A stretch of 64,000 nucleotides of DNA from Mesorhizobium loti R88b (GTDB taxonomy: Bacteria; Pseudomonadota; Alphaproteobacteria; Rhizobiales; Rhizobiaceae), in the NCBI RefSeq assembly GCF_013170845.1, contig NZ_CP033367.1, positions 4,837,001 to 4,901,000 of the forward strand, written 5' to 3'. The notes below the pieces were generated by a model. That model was not told the origin of the DNA. It saw only the letters and a list, made by a program, of their open reading frames with translations, and made no database searches. Both the position numbers and the translations under genes were made by a program. Shown in pieces: positions 35,942-45,201 of this stretch (position 1 is the stretch's first letter; the number at the start of each line of letters is the position of its first letter).

Positions 35942-37084
35942 TTACTCGTCTGGCGTTTCCGCCTTCGGCTGCCGCCGCGCCCGCCAGGATTTCGAAACAT
36001 GGTTCGCACGATCGGCCATCGCGGCGAGATGACCGCGCAGACCGCGCGCCCCCATCACCGACGACAGCGTGACTGATTGCGTGGCAAAGCGCCGCTTGAA
36101 ATCCTCGCCGCCGCAGAGAAAATCCACTTTGGCCAGGCCACGGTCGAGCGACCACTGGATATAGTCCATCATCAGCACCATGCCCGGCGAGGCGCGCTCG
36201 TATTCGGGATCATAGGTGGTGACGAAAGCCATCATCGTGCCGTGCTGCTCAAAATTGATCGAGACGGCGATGATCGCACCGTCAAGCTCAAGCACGAAGA
36301 TGCGCAACAGCCCGAGTTCGGCCAGCACCGAAACGAGCGCAGCAAGAACGGGCGAGCCCTTGTCAAACAGGTCCGAAACGCGGCCATGCCTGACAAGCCA
36401 GAGGCGCTTCAGCACCGCAACCCGGGCGAGCACCGGCTCGCGCGGCTCGTCCGCATCGAGCAGGCGGAAACGCAATGCACCGCCTTCTTCCAGGAACTTG
36501 CGGCCACGCCGGTAGTTCTGCCGGCCCTTCTTCGACAGCGTCTCGAACCACTCCTCCCCGCGCTGCCAGGGGCCCGCAACACGGTAGCTGATCTCACTGC
36601 GATGGTTGGGCCGAAGCGCCTTGCCGTGGCGCGCGGCGGGGTCCAGCAGGGCATGAACCCCGGCATCCGGCAGCAGACGGTTGAGATAGATGAGGTCGAA
36701 GCCGCCCTGATCGAAAACATGCTGCCAGAGGCGGGAGATCGCCTGCGGATCGCTGTCGGGCGCAACCAGCGCATCGCCATAGTCGCTGTGATCCTTCGCC
36801 GCCCATTCGAGCATGCGGATGCCGGAGCGCTTGAAGGTGGCGAGCGCTATCACGCCATCGAGCCGGTCGCCGTTCCAGGCAAGCCCGATCCTGAGTGTGC
36901 GCCGCTCCTGATGCGGGGTGGTGCGCCACCAGGCCGTGATCCAGTCGGGGTGCTGGAAGACAAGCCCGCCGGCTCGCTGCCAGAGCGCGCTCCAGGCCGG
37001 TGCGATCTCGGCCAGGCGCGCCGCCGATGTCACGACTTCGAAGGTGCGTGTGCGCGGTATCGCGAGCACGAAGGGAGCGTTCAT
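35942..37084 (-). CDS. CelD/BcsL-like GNAT acyltransferase
   Basis: A 380-residue protein of the Acetyltransf_6 (CelD/BcsL) family, FemAB-related. It begins MNAPFVLAIPRTRTFEVVTSAARLAEIAPAWSALWQRA and has VFQHPDWITAWWR, LRIGLAWNGDRLDGVIAL and the second half FVLELDGAIIAVSINFEQHGTMMAFVTTYDPEYERASPGMVLMMDYIQWSLDRG, matching the GNAT acyl-CoA region. The ATG at 37084 overlaps the stop of the fatty acid hydroxylase gene upstream (ATGA), so the two act together. Substrate unknown; a lipid or polysaccharide acceptor is inferred from the pair. Confidence 0.85.
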   Translation of the reverse strand: MNAPFVLAIPRTRTFEVVTSAARLAEIAPAWSALWQRAGGLVFQHPDWITAWWRTTPHQERRTLRIGLAWNGDRLDGVIALATFKRSGIRMLEWAAKDHSDYGDALVAPDSDPQAISRLWQHVFDQGGFDLIYLNRLLPDAGVHALLDPAARHGKALRPNHRSEISYRVAGPWQRGEEWFETLSKKGRQNYRRGRKFLEEGGALRFRLLDADEPREPVLARVAVLKRLWLVRHGRVSDLFDKGSPVLAALVSVLAELGLLRIFVLELDGAIIAVSINFEQHGTMMAFVTTYDPEYERASPGMVLMMDYIQWSLDRGLAKVDFLCGGEDFKRRFATQSVTLSSVMGARGLRGHLAAMADRANHVSKSWRARRQPKAETPDE

Positions 37085-38088
37085 GGCCGTGTCCCTTCCG
37101 ATGGTCGCGAGGTCCGTGGTTTTCCAGGCCGGATGCGCCTGGCAATATGCCCCCACATCCGCTTCAGCGGCATGACATAGAGGCCGGCAAGCGACTGGTA
37201 GTCACGCACATCGCGGTCGACCAGTCCGAATTTGAAGTCCTCGTCGGGCTTCGGCACACACAATGTCCCGAAGAGCCGATCCCAGAACGAGAACAGCAGC
37301 CCGAAGTTCTTGTCGTAGTGGAGCGGATCGACGCTGTGATGCAGCTGGTGCCAATGAGGACAAAGGACCACATGATTGAGCGGGCCGAACGAGATCTTGA
37401 AATGCGTGTGCCTGACGAAGTCCATCATCAGGATGTTGCGCATGACATAGACGTTGACGCCAAAGACGGTCAGTTCGACAAGGTTCAGCGAAATCAGCGA
37501 CCAGATGCCGAAGCAGACGCCCACGACGACGCCATCCCAGGCCCTGTTCATCAGCTCGTCGAGCGGGTGGACGCGGTCCTTGGTGATCCCGACCATCACC
37601 TCCGCCGAGTGATGCACCTTGTGCAGCTCCCAAAGCACGGGATAGCGATGCTGAGCGACGTGATAGAGATAATAGGAAATGTCGTAGGCGAGCAGCATGG
37701 TGATGGTGAAGATCAGCACCGTCACCGGCCCTGCCGGCGCCTCGATCAGAGGCGGCTGGAACTGGAACAGTGTCGAAAACAGCCAGTTGGTTGCGTAGCC
37801 CACCGCCGTGACGAAGACAATTCCGGCGGGCAGCATCAGGAAGGGCATCAGTGCCTTCTTCGTCACCCAGAACATCAGGTCGGCCTTTGCCGAAGGGTGA
37901 GTGATGACCTCACGCGGGATGACGAACTCGAAAAACTCCTTCCAGTTCTTCTGTTCGACCGTGCGCCAATAGGCCACGAGCGCGCTGACAAGGGCAGTCA
38001 ACAGCAAAAGCCCGGTCGCCAGCAGACTGGTGCCCGAGATCTTGTCGAGGATCTTGCCAACCAGATCGCCCAGCATTCCTGTTGCCAT
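37081..38088 (-). CDS. Sterol desaturase/fatty acid hydroxylase family membrane oxygenase
   Basis: A 335-residue di-iron membrane oxygenase. The histidine clusters characteristic of the superfamily are visible: LYHVAQHRYPVLWELHKVHHSAE (H-x4-H... H-x2-HH) and HWHQLHHSVDPLHYD. Three or four membrane segments precede and separate them. Members hydroxylate or desaturate sterols, fatty acids or lipid acyl chains, including ornithine-lipid hydroxylases in rhizobia; the substrate here is not known. The ATG at 38088 (MATGMLGDLVGKI) is preferred over the longer in-frame start at 38205. Coupled to the acyltransferase gene by an ATGA overlap. Confidence 0.88.
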   Translation of the reverse strand: MATGMLGDLVGKILDKISGTSLLATGLLLLTALVSALVAYWRTVEQKNWKEFFEFVIPREVITHPSAKADLMFWVTKKALMPFLMLPAGIVFVTAVGYATNWLFSTLFQFQPPLIEAPAGPVTVLIFTITMLLAYDISYYLYHVAQHRYPVLWELHKVHHSAEVMVGITKDRVHPLDELMNRAWDGVVVGVCFGIWSLISLNLVELTVFGVNVYVMRNILMMDFVRHTHFKISFGPLNHVVLCPHWHQLHHSVDPLHYDKNFGLLFSFWDRLFGTLCVPKPDEDFKFGLVDRDVRDYQSLAGLYVMPLKRMWGHIARRIRPGKPRTSRPSEGTRP

Positions 38089-38381
38089 AGTGAATCCCAA
38101 ATCCCGGCAGGCTTTTACTCGAAAACCGTCAATTAAGAGCAATCGAAGACAGTTAAGAAACTGGACCTGATCCGACAACGACAGGCCGTTCTCCCGGTAG
38201 CACATTGGTGCTCATGGCTGATGATCTCGCGACAGGGTGGCCGGTACTCGGCAATTTTCGTGCAACCTCTTGCCCGCGCCGCTTGCATTCGTTTCCGCTG
38301 ATGTAAATCCGGCAAGCCTTTGTTAACCCTAATAATGTGTAATCAAGCTTGTCGTGGTGTCGTAAACGAAAGCTTGGTCCC

Positions 38382-39686
38382 GTGAACGCAACCGGTCAGT
38401 CCGCAATCTTCGGCAGGCGCAAGGAACCCCACACGGTCATCATCGCCCGGGGCAATGAGATCCGGCACTTCACGATCCGGCCCTGGCTCGCGGCATTCAT
38501 CGGTTCAGCATTCGCCGCCATCGCCATCGGTTACCTCCTGGCCACGTCCTATCTCGTGCTGCGCGACGACCTCATCGGCGCCACCACGGCGCGCCAGGCG
38601 CGCATGCAGCAGGCCTACGAGGACCGCATTTCAGCGCTTCGTGCCCAGGTCGACCGCATCACCAGCCGCCAGTTGCTCGACCAGCAATTGATGGAAACCA
38701 AGGTCAGCGAACTGATCGAGCGTCAGAGCCAGTTGAGCCAGCGCCATGGCCGTCTCGGCCCGCTGCTTGAGCGCGCCGAGAATGAGGTCGGAACGGCGCC
38801 TACTGAGGATCCGGCCGCGACTGCCAAGCCCGACAAGCACGCCGACGTGACCGGCAGCATTAACCAGCCGGCGCAGAATTACGCGGTCGCCAGTCTCAGC
38901 GCCGATCTCGGCGCCGCCGACACCAGGCCATTCTCGTTGTGGTCGACCCGCAGCGATCCACTGCCCAACGATTCAGCCGCCGATCGCGCCGACAAGCTGT
39001 TCGTTTCGATCAACCAGTCGCTGAAATCCATCGAGAACGAGCAGCTTACCCGCATCAACACGCTTGCCGACAATGCCTACAAGAGCGCCGACGCGATCAC
39101 TCAGGCGCTGCAGGCTGCCGGCCTGCCGGTCGACAGTGATTTCGGCAAGAATGAGAGCGATGTCGGCGGACCGCTGATCCCGCTCGACAGCTCGATGATC
39201 TTCGATAGCAAGGTCAAGGAACTGGACGAAGCGCTGGATACGCTTGACCATCTCAAGAAAGAAGCCCGTCAGTTGCCGCTGGCCAACCCGGCTCCCGGCC
39301 ACTCCGTCACCAGCCCATTCGGCGTGCGCACCGACCCCATTCTCGGGACCGCCGCACTGCATTCCGGGATGGATTTCAGAGCGCCCATCGGTATGGACGC
39401 CAAGATTACGGCGCCTGGCATCGTCATCAAGGCCGGCTGGAACGGCGGTTATGGCCGCATGGTCGAGGTCGACCACGGCAACGGGTTTTCGACCCGCTAC
39501 GGGCATCTCAGCGAAATCGACGTGACCGTGGGCGAAAAACTGGATGCCGGCGCCATCATCGGCAAGACCGGCAGCAGCGGCCGCTCGACCGGCCCGCATC
39601 TGCACTATGAAGTCCGCCACAATGGCGAAGCGATCGATCCGTTGCGCTTCCTTACCGTCGGCAAGAAGGTCGCCCAGTTTCTCTGA
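38382..39686 (+). CDS. M23 family metallopeptidase, membrane-anchored
   Basis: A 434-residue protein: an N-terminal membrane segment (PWLAAFIGSAFAAIAIGYLLATSYLVL), a coiled coil (about residues 70-130: RMQQAYEDRISALRAQVDRI...) and a C-terminal LytM/M23 domain. The zinc and catalytic residues are present: HSGMDFRAPIG (H-x3-D), GHLSEI and PHLHYEVRHNG (H-x-H). It is likely a peptidoglycan endopeptidase or an activator of amidases. The start is uncertain; the GTG at 38382 is used, with a TTG at 38349 as an alternative. It ends 6 bases before a hairpin. Confidence 0.85.
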   Translation: MNATGQSAIFGRRKEPHTVIIARGNEIRHFTIRPWLAAFIGSAFAAIAIGYLLATSYLVLRDDLIGATTARQARMQQAYEDRISALRAQVDRITSRQLLDQQLMETKVSELIERQSQLSQRHGRLGPLLERAENEVGTAPTEDPAATAKPDKHADVTGSINQPAQNYAVASLSADLGAADTRPFSLWSTRSDPLPNDSAADRADKLFVSINQSLKSIENEQLTRINTLADNAYKSADAITQALQAAGLPVDSDFGKNESDVGGPLIPLDSSMIFDSKVKELDEALDTLDHLKKEARQLPLANPAPGHSVTSPFGVRTDPILGTAALHSGMDFRAPIGMDAKITAPGIVIKAGWNGGYGRMVEVDHGNGFSTRYGHLSEIDVTVGEKLDAGAIIGKTGSSGRSTGPHLHYEVRHNGEAIDPLRFLTVGKKVAQFL

Positions 39687-39691
39687 GCCCC

Positions 39692-39712
39692 GCCAGTCCT
39701 GACCTGACTGGC
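39692..39712 (+). terminator. Hairpin after the M23 gene
   Basis: GCCAGTC-CTGACCT-GACTGGC, seven-base perfect stem five bases past the stop codon. There is no T-run, so it may be a weak or Rho-assisted terminator. Confidence 0.4.
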
Positions 39713-39861
39713 ACCCAATAGCCCTCAAACCGGATCTGCCCCGTTTTGGAAGCAATCCGGGGCCGGGTAATCGCTATCCGTGTCGGCCACGACTGCCCGC
39801 CGGCCGCTTAACTTCCTATGCCAGCAAGGCGACTTGTCCACGGCCGTTCGGCCTGCCGGTG

Positions 39862-39890
39862 TTGACACAATTCGAGTTGTAGGATGATAT
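39862..39890 (+). promoter_or_regulatory. Promoter for the GlcD-type operon
   Basis: TTGACA (39862-39867), a 17-base spacer and TGATAT (39885-39890): a near-consensus sigma70-type promoter. It places transcription near 39897, which rules out the in-frame ATG at 39884 and supports the start at 39929. Confidence 0.65.
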
Positions 39891-39897
39891 GTATAAC
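39876..39897. promoter_or_regulatory. Possible GntR (FCD) operator over the -10 box
   Basis: GTTGTA-N10-TATAAC, arms matching 5 of 6, covering the -10 element. The operon's third feature is a GntR/FCD regulator that could act here. Weak by itself. Confidence 0.35.
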
Positions 39898-39928
39898 CAT
39901 ACGCCGCAACACCAACGCCGACCCTGTA

Positions 39929-41371
39929 ATGACCATCCACCGCATTTCATCTGACGTTCTTACCGCCCTGGAGCATCTCCTGGGGCAAGGCGGCGTGGTC
40001 GCCGACGCAGCCGACATGGCGAAATACCTCGTGGACTGGTCCGGCGATCACCACGGCGGCGCACTTGCGGTGCTGAAACCAGCTTCGGTCGCCGAGGTTC
40101 AGGCCGCGGTTCGGCTGTGCGGCACGCTCGGACAGGCGATGATCCCGCAAGGCGGCAACACCGGGCTTGTCGCGGGCGCGATCGACATCGGCACAGCCGC
40201 CCACGGCGCGGTGATCATCAGCCTGGAGCGGCTGAACAGGATCCGCGTCGTCGACGCCGACAATTTCACCCTGCAGGCTGATGCCGGCTGCATCCTGCAA
40301 CACGTCAAGGATGCTGCCGAGGATCAGGATTGCCTGTTTCCGCTGGCGCTAGGCGCTCAAGGCAGCTGCCAGATCGGTGGCAATGCCGCCAGCAATGCCG
40401 GTGGCGTCAATGTCCTGCGTTACGGCATGGTCCGCGATCTCATTGTCGGCCTGGAGGTGGTGCTGCCGGACGGCGAATTGTGGAACGGCTTTTCCGGCCT
40501 GCGCAAGGACAATCGCGGCTACGATCTGAAGCAGCTTTTCATCGGCGCGGAGGGCACGCTGGGCATCATCACAGGTGTCGAGGTCAAGCTGTTTCCGAAA
40601 CCCGGCAAGGTCGAGACGGCGTATCTGGGCCTTCGCTCATTCGAAGCGGCGATCGCGCTGTTCAGGCAAGCCCGGCGCGGATGCTCCGACCTTATATCCG
40701 CCTTCGAGATCATTGGCGCGGAATGCATGGACCTTGCACGCCTTGTCGACCCGAACACCGTCGTCCCGGTGACAGCCCCTGTTCATGTGCTGATCGAACT
40801 TTCTTCAGGCGCCGTGGTCGACCTCCGGACGCTGCTGGTCGACTTTCTTGCCAACGCGATGGAAAACGAACTCGTCGCCGATGCAGTGCTGGCCGAAAGC
40901 GGCGCGCAGGCACGGGCTTTCTGGGCCATTCGCGAAGGGCTGGTCGAGGGTCAGGCCAAGCGCGGCTATCACGTGCGCACCGATCTCTCGGTGCGCATCT
41001 CCGACATTCCTACCCTCATCGCCCGAGCCCGCGACTTTGTTGCGCGGGATCATCCAGGCTGGCTGTCGGCTGCCTACGGCCACGCCGGCGACGGCAATAT
41101 CCATTTCAGCGTCCTGCCGCCGCTCGGCCTTGCCGAACCCGACGCGCGCACCAGGGGCGCCGCCATCACCACCGGGCTGTACGACATCACCAATGCGCTT
41201 GGCGGCTCGATCAGCGCCGAGCACGGCATCGGGCGCACCCGTAGCCGCGTCTATTGGGCGGGAATGTCTCCTGTCCACCGCCGGCTGGTCGGCACGCTGA
41301 AAGACGCGCTCGATCCGAACAGGCTTATGAACCCCGGCTGCCTCTTTCCAGCGACGGAGACCCTTTCATGA
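39929..41371 (+). CDS. FAD-linked 2-hydroxyacid oxidase (GlcD-type)
   Basis: A 480-residue flavoprotein of the vanillyl-alcohol-oxidase/GlcD family, oxidising a 2-hydroxy acid such as glycolate, D-lactate or 2-hydroxyglutarate. The FAD-binding half has PQGGNTGLVAGAI and GGNAASNAGGVNVLRYGMVRDLIVGLEVVLPDG. The C-terminal half has YGHAGDGNIHFSVLPPLG and the signature GSISAEHGIGRTR. The start at 39929 is chosen because a strong promoter lies at 39862-39890; the in-frame ATG at 39884 would precede transcription. Its stop overlaps the regulator gene's ATG. Confidence 0.88.
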   Translation: MTIHRISSDVLTALEHLLGQGGVVADAADMAKYLVDWSGDHHGGALAVLKPASVAEVQAAVRLCGTLGQAMIPQGGNTGLVAGAIDIGTAAHGAVIISLERLNRIRVVDADNFTLQADAGCILQHVKDAAEDQDCLFPLALGAQGSCQIGGNAASNAGGVNVLRYGMVRDLIVGLEVVLPDGELWNGFSGLRKDNRGYDLKQLFIGAEGTLGIITGVEVKLFPKPGKVETAYLGLRSFEAAIALFRQARRGCSDLISAFEIIGAECMDLARLVDPNTVVPVTAPVHVLIELSSGAVVDLRTLLVDFLANAMENELVADAVLAESGAQARAFWAIREGLVEGQAKRGYHVRTDLSVRISDIPTLIARARDFVARDHPGWLSAAYGHAGDGNIHFSVLPPLGLAEPDARTRGAAITTGLYDITNALGGSISAEHGIGRTRSRVYWAGMSPVHRRLVGTLKDALDPNRLMNPGCLFPATETLS

Positions 41372-42108
41372 AACAACGACTAGCTGCCATCGGCACTGTC
41401 GAGGCGCTACCGCACCGCGTTGCCGCCTTCCTCAGCCGCGAGATCGAGTCTGGCGACCTCAATCCGGGCAGCCTGCTGCCGACGGAACAGCAGCTGTCGG
41501 AGAAATTCGGCGTCAGCCGCAATGTGGTGCGCGAGGCGATCGCGCAATTGCGTGCCGACGGCATGGTGGAGGCGCGGCAAGGCATCGGCTCCTTCGTCCT
41601 CGCCCCGGAACAGCGTGCGTCGATCCGCATCGACCGCGAGACGCTGAAGGAGGGGCAGAACATGGAGCGGCTGTTCGAGCTGCGCTGCATCCTCGAGGCC
41701 GAGTCCGCCGCGCTTGCCGCCGAGCGGCGCGACCAGGAACACCTCGACGCCATCAAGGCGGCACTCGACCGAATGAGCGGTGAAGAGCGCTGGGAGGACG
41801 GCAGCATCGACGCCGATCTTCTGTTTCATCGCGAAATCGCCCGGGCTACGGGCAACAGCTACATCCACACCTTCATTTCCTTCGTCTGCGAGCAGATCCG
41901 CCGCTCGATCTATTACGCACGGCAGACCAACCCCTTGCACGATCTGGTTGAAGTGAATGTCGGCGAGCATGTGCGCATCTACGAGGCGCTGGTCGCCGGC
42001 AACCCGGCAGAAGCCGAGGCGGCGATGCGCGCGCACATCATCGGTGCGGCCGACCGTGTCGGCGTCAAGCTGCCGTTGCGCACCCAGCGTACCGAGGAAG
42101 GGAAATAA
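41368..42108 (+). CDS. GntR family regulator, FadR/FCD subgroup
   Basis: A 246-residue regulator with an N-terminal winged helix (LPHRVAAFLSREIESGDLNPGSLLPTEQQLSEKFGVSRNVVREAIAQLRADGMVEARQGIGSFV) and a C-terminal FCD ligand-binding domain (FELRCILEAESAALAAERR... ; DADLLFHREIARATGN; a metal-type HxxD/H pattern). Such regulators sense organic acids or sugar acids. The ATG at 41368 overlaps the stop of the upstream oxidase gene (ATGA) with a GGAGA ribosome-binding site, so it is probably autoregulated with the operon. Confidence 0.93.
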   Translation: MKQRLAAIGTVEALPHRVAAFLSREIESGDLNPGSLLPTEQQLSEKFGVSRNVVREAIAQLRADGMVEARQGIGSFVLAPEQRASIRIDRETLKEGQNMERLFELRCILEAESAALAAERRDQEHLDAIKAALDRMSGEERWEDGSIDADLLFHREIARATGNSYIHTFISFVCEQIRRSIYYARQTNPLHDLVEVNVGEHVRIYEALVAGNPAEAEAAMRAHIIGAADRVGVKLPLRTQRTEEGK

Positions 42109-42110
42109 TC

Positions 42111-42548
42111 ATGTCGCTCGGGACTGCATATCGAATTTCCGACGTCTGCCTTCTCGTCGAGGATATCGGGCGGACGGTGGAGTTCTATGTCAACAAGCTC
42201 GGCTTCCGGCTGCGCCGCCGTGCCGAGGGTTTTGCCGACTTCCACAGCGAGGGCGTGACACTGGCCGCCTGGGAGATCGACCATATCGGCCAGCATGCCG
42301 GCGTTTCGAAACTGCGGTCGCCGCGCCATGCCCACAAGGTCTGTGTCGCCGTCCAGCTCGACGCGCCCGGCGACATCGACCGGCTGCACGCCGAGCTGAC
42401 GGCAAAGGGCGTGCCGTTCTATGGCCCGCCCGAAAACTATGTCTGGAACGCGCGCTGCGCCTATTTCACCGACCCGGACGACACGCTTTGGGAACTCTAC
42501 GCCTGGCTCGACGGCGGCCCCGGCGACTACCACGACGAACAGCCGTAG
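42111..42548 (+). CDS. VOC (glyoxalase/bleomycin-resistance fold) protein
   Basis: A 145-residue vicinal-oxygen-chelate protein, residues 6-140 covering the fold: YRISDVCLLVEDIGRTVEFYVNKLGFRLRRR, with LAAWEIDHIG and the C-terminal FTDPDDTLWELYAWLDGG (E ligand). Possible isomerase, dioxygenase or lyase of unknown substrate. It starts two bases after the regulator stop, in the middle of an operon. Confidence 0.9.
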   Translation: MSLGTAYRISDVCLLVEDIGRTVEFYVNKLGFRLRRRAEGFADFHSEGVTLAAWEIDHIGQHAGVSKLRSPRHAHKVCVAVQLDAPGDIDRLHAELTAKGVPFYGPPENYVWNARCAYFTDPDDTLWELYAWLDGGPGDYHDEQP

Positions 42549-42613
42549 ACCACCCGCGCCAAGGGAACGGCGCGCAATGAAGAGACGAGACAGTCTTGCA
42601 ACAGGAGCGAAAA

Positions 42614-43666
42614 ATGAATGGGAACAAAGACTACGACATGAACCGCCGCAGCTTCATGAAGTCCGGCCTGGCAGCTGTTGCCGTGGCATCGGGCGGCATG
42701 CAATTGCTGCTGACGCCGGGCGCCAAGGCTGCCGGAAAGGTCGTCATCCAGTATGACTGGCTGATGTCCAACGGACAGATCGGCGACATTGCCGCCGTCG
42801 CCAATGGCTACTTCAAGGATGCCGGGCTCGACGTGGAATTCAGCCCGGGTGGCCCGAACGCCTCGACCGTGCCGCCGGTCATTTCTGGCTCGGCACAGCT
42901 TGGCCAATTCTCCGAAACGCCGCAGCTCTATGCCGCGCGCGCCAGCGGCGTGCCGGTGAAGATCATCGCCTGCGGTTTCCGCACCGGCCCCTATGCGCTG
43001 ACCTCCAAGGCCGCCAACCCGATCCGCAATGTGGCCGACCTCAAGGGCAAGAAGATCGGCATCCAGCCGACGGCGCGTTTCGTCATGGATGAGATCCTAG
43101 CCAAGAACGGCTTGAGTGCGTCCGACCTCACCGTCATCAATGTCGGCTTCGACAAGGGGCCCCTGGTGCGCGGCGATGTCGACGCCATTGGCGGCTGGAT
43201 CACCAACACGCAGGCGCTGAGCGTCGTCGGCGACGACCGCATCGACCTTCTGGTGCGTGATCTCGGCTTGAACTCCTACGCCGATGTCTATTTCGCCACC
43301 GATGCGGCAATCGAGAAGGACCCGGACACGCTGGCCAAATTCATCGGCGCGGTCGCCAAGGGCTGGGGCTGGGTGCACGCCAACCCGCAGGAGGCGGTGA
43401 AGAAAATGGTCGCGGCCTATCCCGAAATGGACCTTGGCTGGGAACAGAAGACCGTCAACCTCGTGCTGAAACTCTCCTTCGACGGTGCAACGGCCAAGGA
43501 CGGCTGGGGCACGTTCGATCCCGCCTCGATCGAAGAGCAGCTGGCATTGCTCGACAAGGTCGGCCAATACCCGAACGGACGTCCGAAGGCGGCCGATGTC
43601 TACACCACCAAGATCCTCGAACTTTCGGCTGCCGAGCGGCCGAAGCTCGACGCGCCCGCCGCCTGA
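42614..43666 (+). CDS. ABC substrate-binding protein, NitT/TauT (SsuA/ThiY-like)
   Basis: A 350-residue periplasmic binding protein with a twin-arginine-type leader (MNRRSFMKSGLAAVAVASG...) and cleavage likely near residue 40. The fold shows VIQYDWLMSNGQIGDIAAVANGYFKDAGLDVEFSPGG, typical of NMT1/SsuA-like proteins that bind nitrate, taurine, sulfonates or thiamine precursors. The ATG at 42614 has AGGAG six bases upstream. Its stop overlaps the ATPase start. Ligand unknown. Confidence 0.9.
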   Translation: MNGNKDYDMNRRSFMKSGLAAVAVASGGMQLLLTPGAKAAGKVVIQYDWLMSNGQIGDIAAVANGYFKDAGLDVEFSPGGPNASTVPPVISGSAQLGQFSETPQLYAARASGVPVKIIACGFRTGPYALTSKAANPIRNVADLKGKKIGIQPTARFVMDEILAKNGLSASDLTVINVGFDKGPLVRGDVDAIGGWITNTQALSVVGDDRIDLLVRDLGLNSYADVYFATDAAIEKDPDTLAKFIGAVAKGWGWVHANPQEAVKKMVAAYPEMDLGWEQKTVNLVLKLSFDGATAKDGWGTFDPASIEEQLALLDKVGQYPNGRPKAADVYTTKILELSAAERPKLDAPAA

Positions 43667-44439
43667 TGGCGAACGCGATCGAAGCCAGCAGGCTGGATGT
43701 CGGCTATGGCGCGCGCCAGGCGACCGTCAAGGTGCTTTCCGGCCTCGACCTCAGCGTCGAGGCCGGCTGCTTCCTGTCGATCCTTGGACCGTCCGGCTGC
43801 GGCAAGTCGACCTTGCTGCGTGTGGTCGCCGACCTGCTCGATCCGCTCGGCGGCACGATCAGCGTGCTTGGCGATACGCCGCATGCGGTGCGCTCGCGCC
43901 GCGATGTCGGCTTCGTGTTCCAGGATTCGACCCTGCTGCCCTGGCGCACGGTGCGCGACAATGTGCGTTTGCCGCTTGGCGTCGGGCAAGGCAGTCTGAC
44001 GCGCAAGATCGAGGACCGCAGCGACGAATTGCTGGAGCTGATGGGGCTTGCCGGCTTTGGCGAACGCCTGCCGCATCAACTCTCCGGCGGCCAGCGCCAG
44101 CGTGTGGCCATCGCCCGCGCCTTGCTTGGCCATCCGAAGCTGTTGCTCATGGACGAACCGTTCGGGGCGCTCGACGAGATCACCCGAGACCGGCTCAACG
44201 ACGAGCTTCTCAACCTGTGGCGGCGCACCGGCACGACGAACCTGTTCGTCACCCATTCGATCGCCGAAGCCGCCTATCTCGGCGAGCGAGTCATCGTTCT
44301 CGCCGCCAATCCGGGGCGGCTGGTCAAGGATTTGGACCTCAGGCCGCTCAAGCAGGATGGCAATCGCTGTTCACGCGAAGACCCGGCAATCGTCGCCGCC
44401 ATGGCCGAGTTGCGCAGCGCGCTGGAGCAGGCATCATGA
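43666..44439 (+). CDS. ABC transporter ATPase (NitT/TauT type)
   Basis: A 257-residue ATPase with Walker A LGPSGCGKSTLLRVV, Q-loop VFQDSTLLPWRTV, signature LSGGQRQRVAIARAL and Walker B LLLMDEPFGALDEITR, plus H-loop THSIAEAAYL. The motif TVxxxNVxxPL (TVRDNVRLPL) is typical of the nitrate/sulfonate/taurine class. Start overlaps the SBP stop; the end overlaps the permease start. Confidence 0.94.
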   Translation: MANAIEASRLDVGYGARQATVKVLSGLDLSVEAGCFLSILGPSGCGKSTLLRVVADLLDPLGGTISVLGDTPHAVRSRRDVGFVFQDSTLLPWRTVRDNVRLPLGVGQGSLTRKIEDRSDELLELMGLAGFGERLPHQLSGGQRQRVAIARALLGHPKLLLMDEPFGALDEITRDRLNDELLNLWRRTGTTNLFVTHSIAEAAYLGERVIVLAANPGRLVKDLDLRPLKQDGNRCSREDPAIVAAMAELRSALEQAS

Positions 44440-45191
44440 GGCCGGCGCCGCTCTCGCCGCAATTGGCCATCGCCCTGCCCGTTCTCGGCGCGGCGTCGCT
44501 CCTGCTTGCCTGGCAATATCTGCTGCCGCTGCTCGGCGTGCCGGCCTATATCGTGCCGACGCCGACCGCTATCTTCGGTGTCTTCCAGAAGAATTTCGCG
44601 CTGCTCATGGACAATTTGAGGCCGACGCTGATCGAGGCGCTGGCGGGATTCGTCATCGGCAATCTGGCCGCCGTGCTGCTGGCTGTTCTGTTCGTGCACA
44701 ACCGCATCCTGCAGGCGACCTATTTTCCGATTGTGCTGTTCTTCAACACCATCCCGATCCTGGCGCTGTCGCCGATCATCATCCTGATCTTCGGTCTCGG
44801 CATGACGCCGAAGATCGTCATCGCGGCGGTGATCTGCTTCTTCCCGACGCTGGTGAACATGATCCGCGGCCTGGACTCGGCTGGCGATAACGAGCACGAG
44901 CTGTTCCGCGTTCTGTCGGCGACACGCTGGGAAATCTTCTGGGGCCTGCGCCTGCCGCGCGCGCTGCCGATGCTGTTTTCCTCGCTCAGGATCGCCTCGG
45001 CAACGGCGGTGATCGGCGCCATCGTCGGCGAATGGATCGGCTCGGACAATGGCCTCGGCGCGCTGATCATCCAGGCGAGCTTCAACTACCAGTCGGACCG
45101 GCTCTACGCCGCGATCGTGCTGTCGTCCTGCCTGTCGATCGTCCTGTTTTGCGCCGTGGTGCTGGTCGAGCGCCGGGTCATCAAATACTGA
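44436..45191 (+). CDS. ABC transporter permease (NitT/TauT type)
   Basis: A 251-residue inner-membrane permease with about five or six membrane segments and the binding-protein-dependent signature (SATRWEIFWGLRLPRALPMLFSSLRIASATAVIGAIVGEW). The ATG at 44436 overlaps the ATPase stop (ATGA). Its stop lies 10 bases from the convergent M20 gene. Completes the SBP-ATPase-permease importer. Confidence 0.94.
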   Translation: MRPAPLSPQLAIALPVLGAASLLLAWQYLLPLLGVPAYIVPTPTAIFGVFQKNFALLMDNLRPTLIEALAGFVIGNLAAVLLAVLFVHNRILQATYFPIVLFFNTIPILALSPIIILIFGLGMTPKIVIAAVICFFPTLVNMIRGLDSAGDNEHELFRVLSATRWEIFWGLRLPRALPMLFSSLRIASATAVIGAIVGEWIGSDNGLGALIIQASFNYQSDRLYAAIVLSSCLSIVLFCAVVLVERRVIKY

Positions 45192-45201
45192 ACTGCTTTG
45201 A

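Noticed and set aside
38320..38345. CtrA site upstream of the M23 gene (TTAACCCTAATAAT)
   Set aside because: The second half-site does not match TTAA-N7-TTAA.
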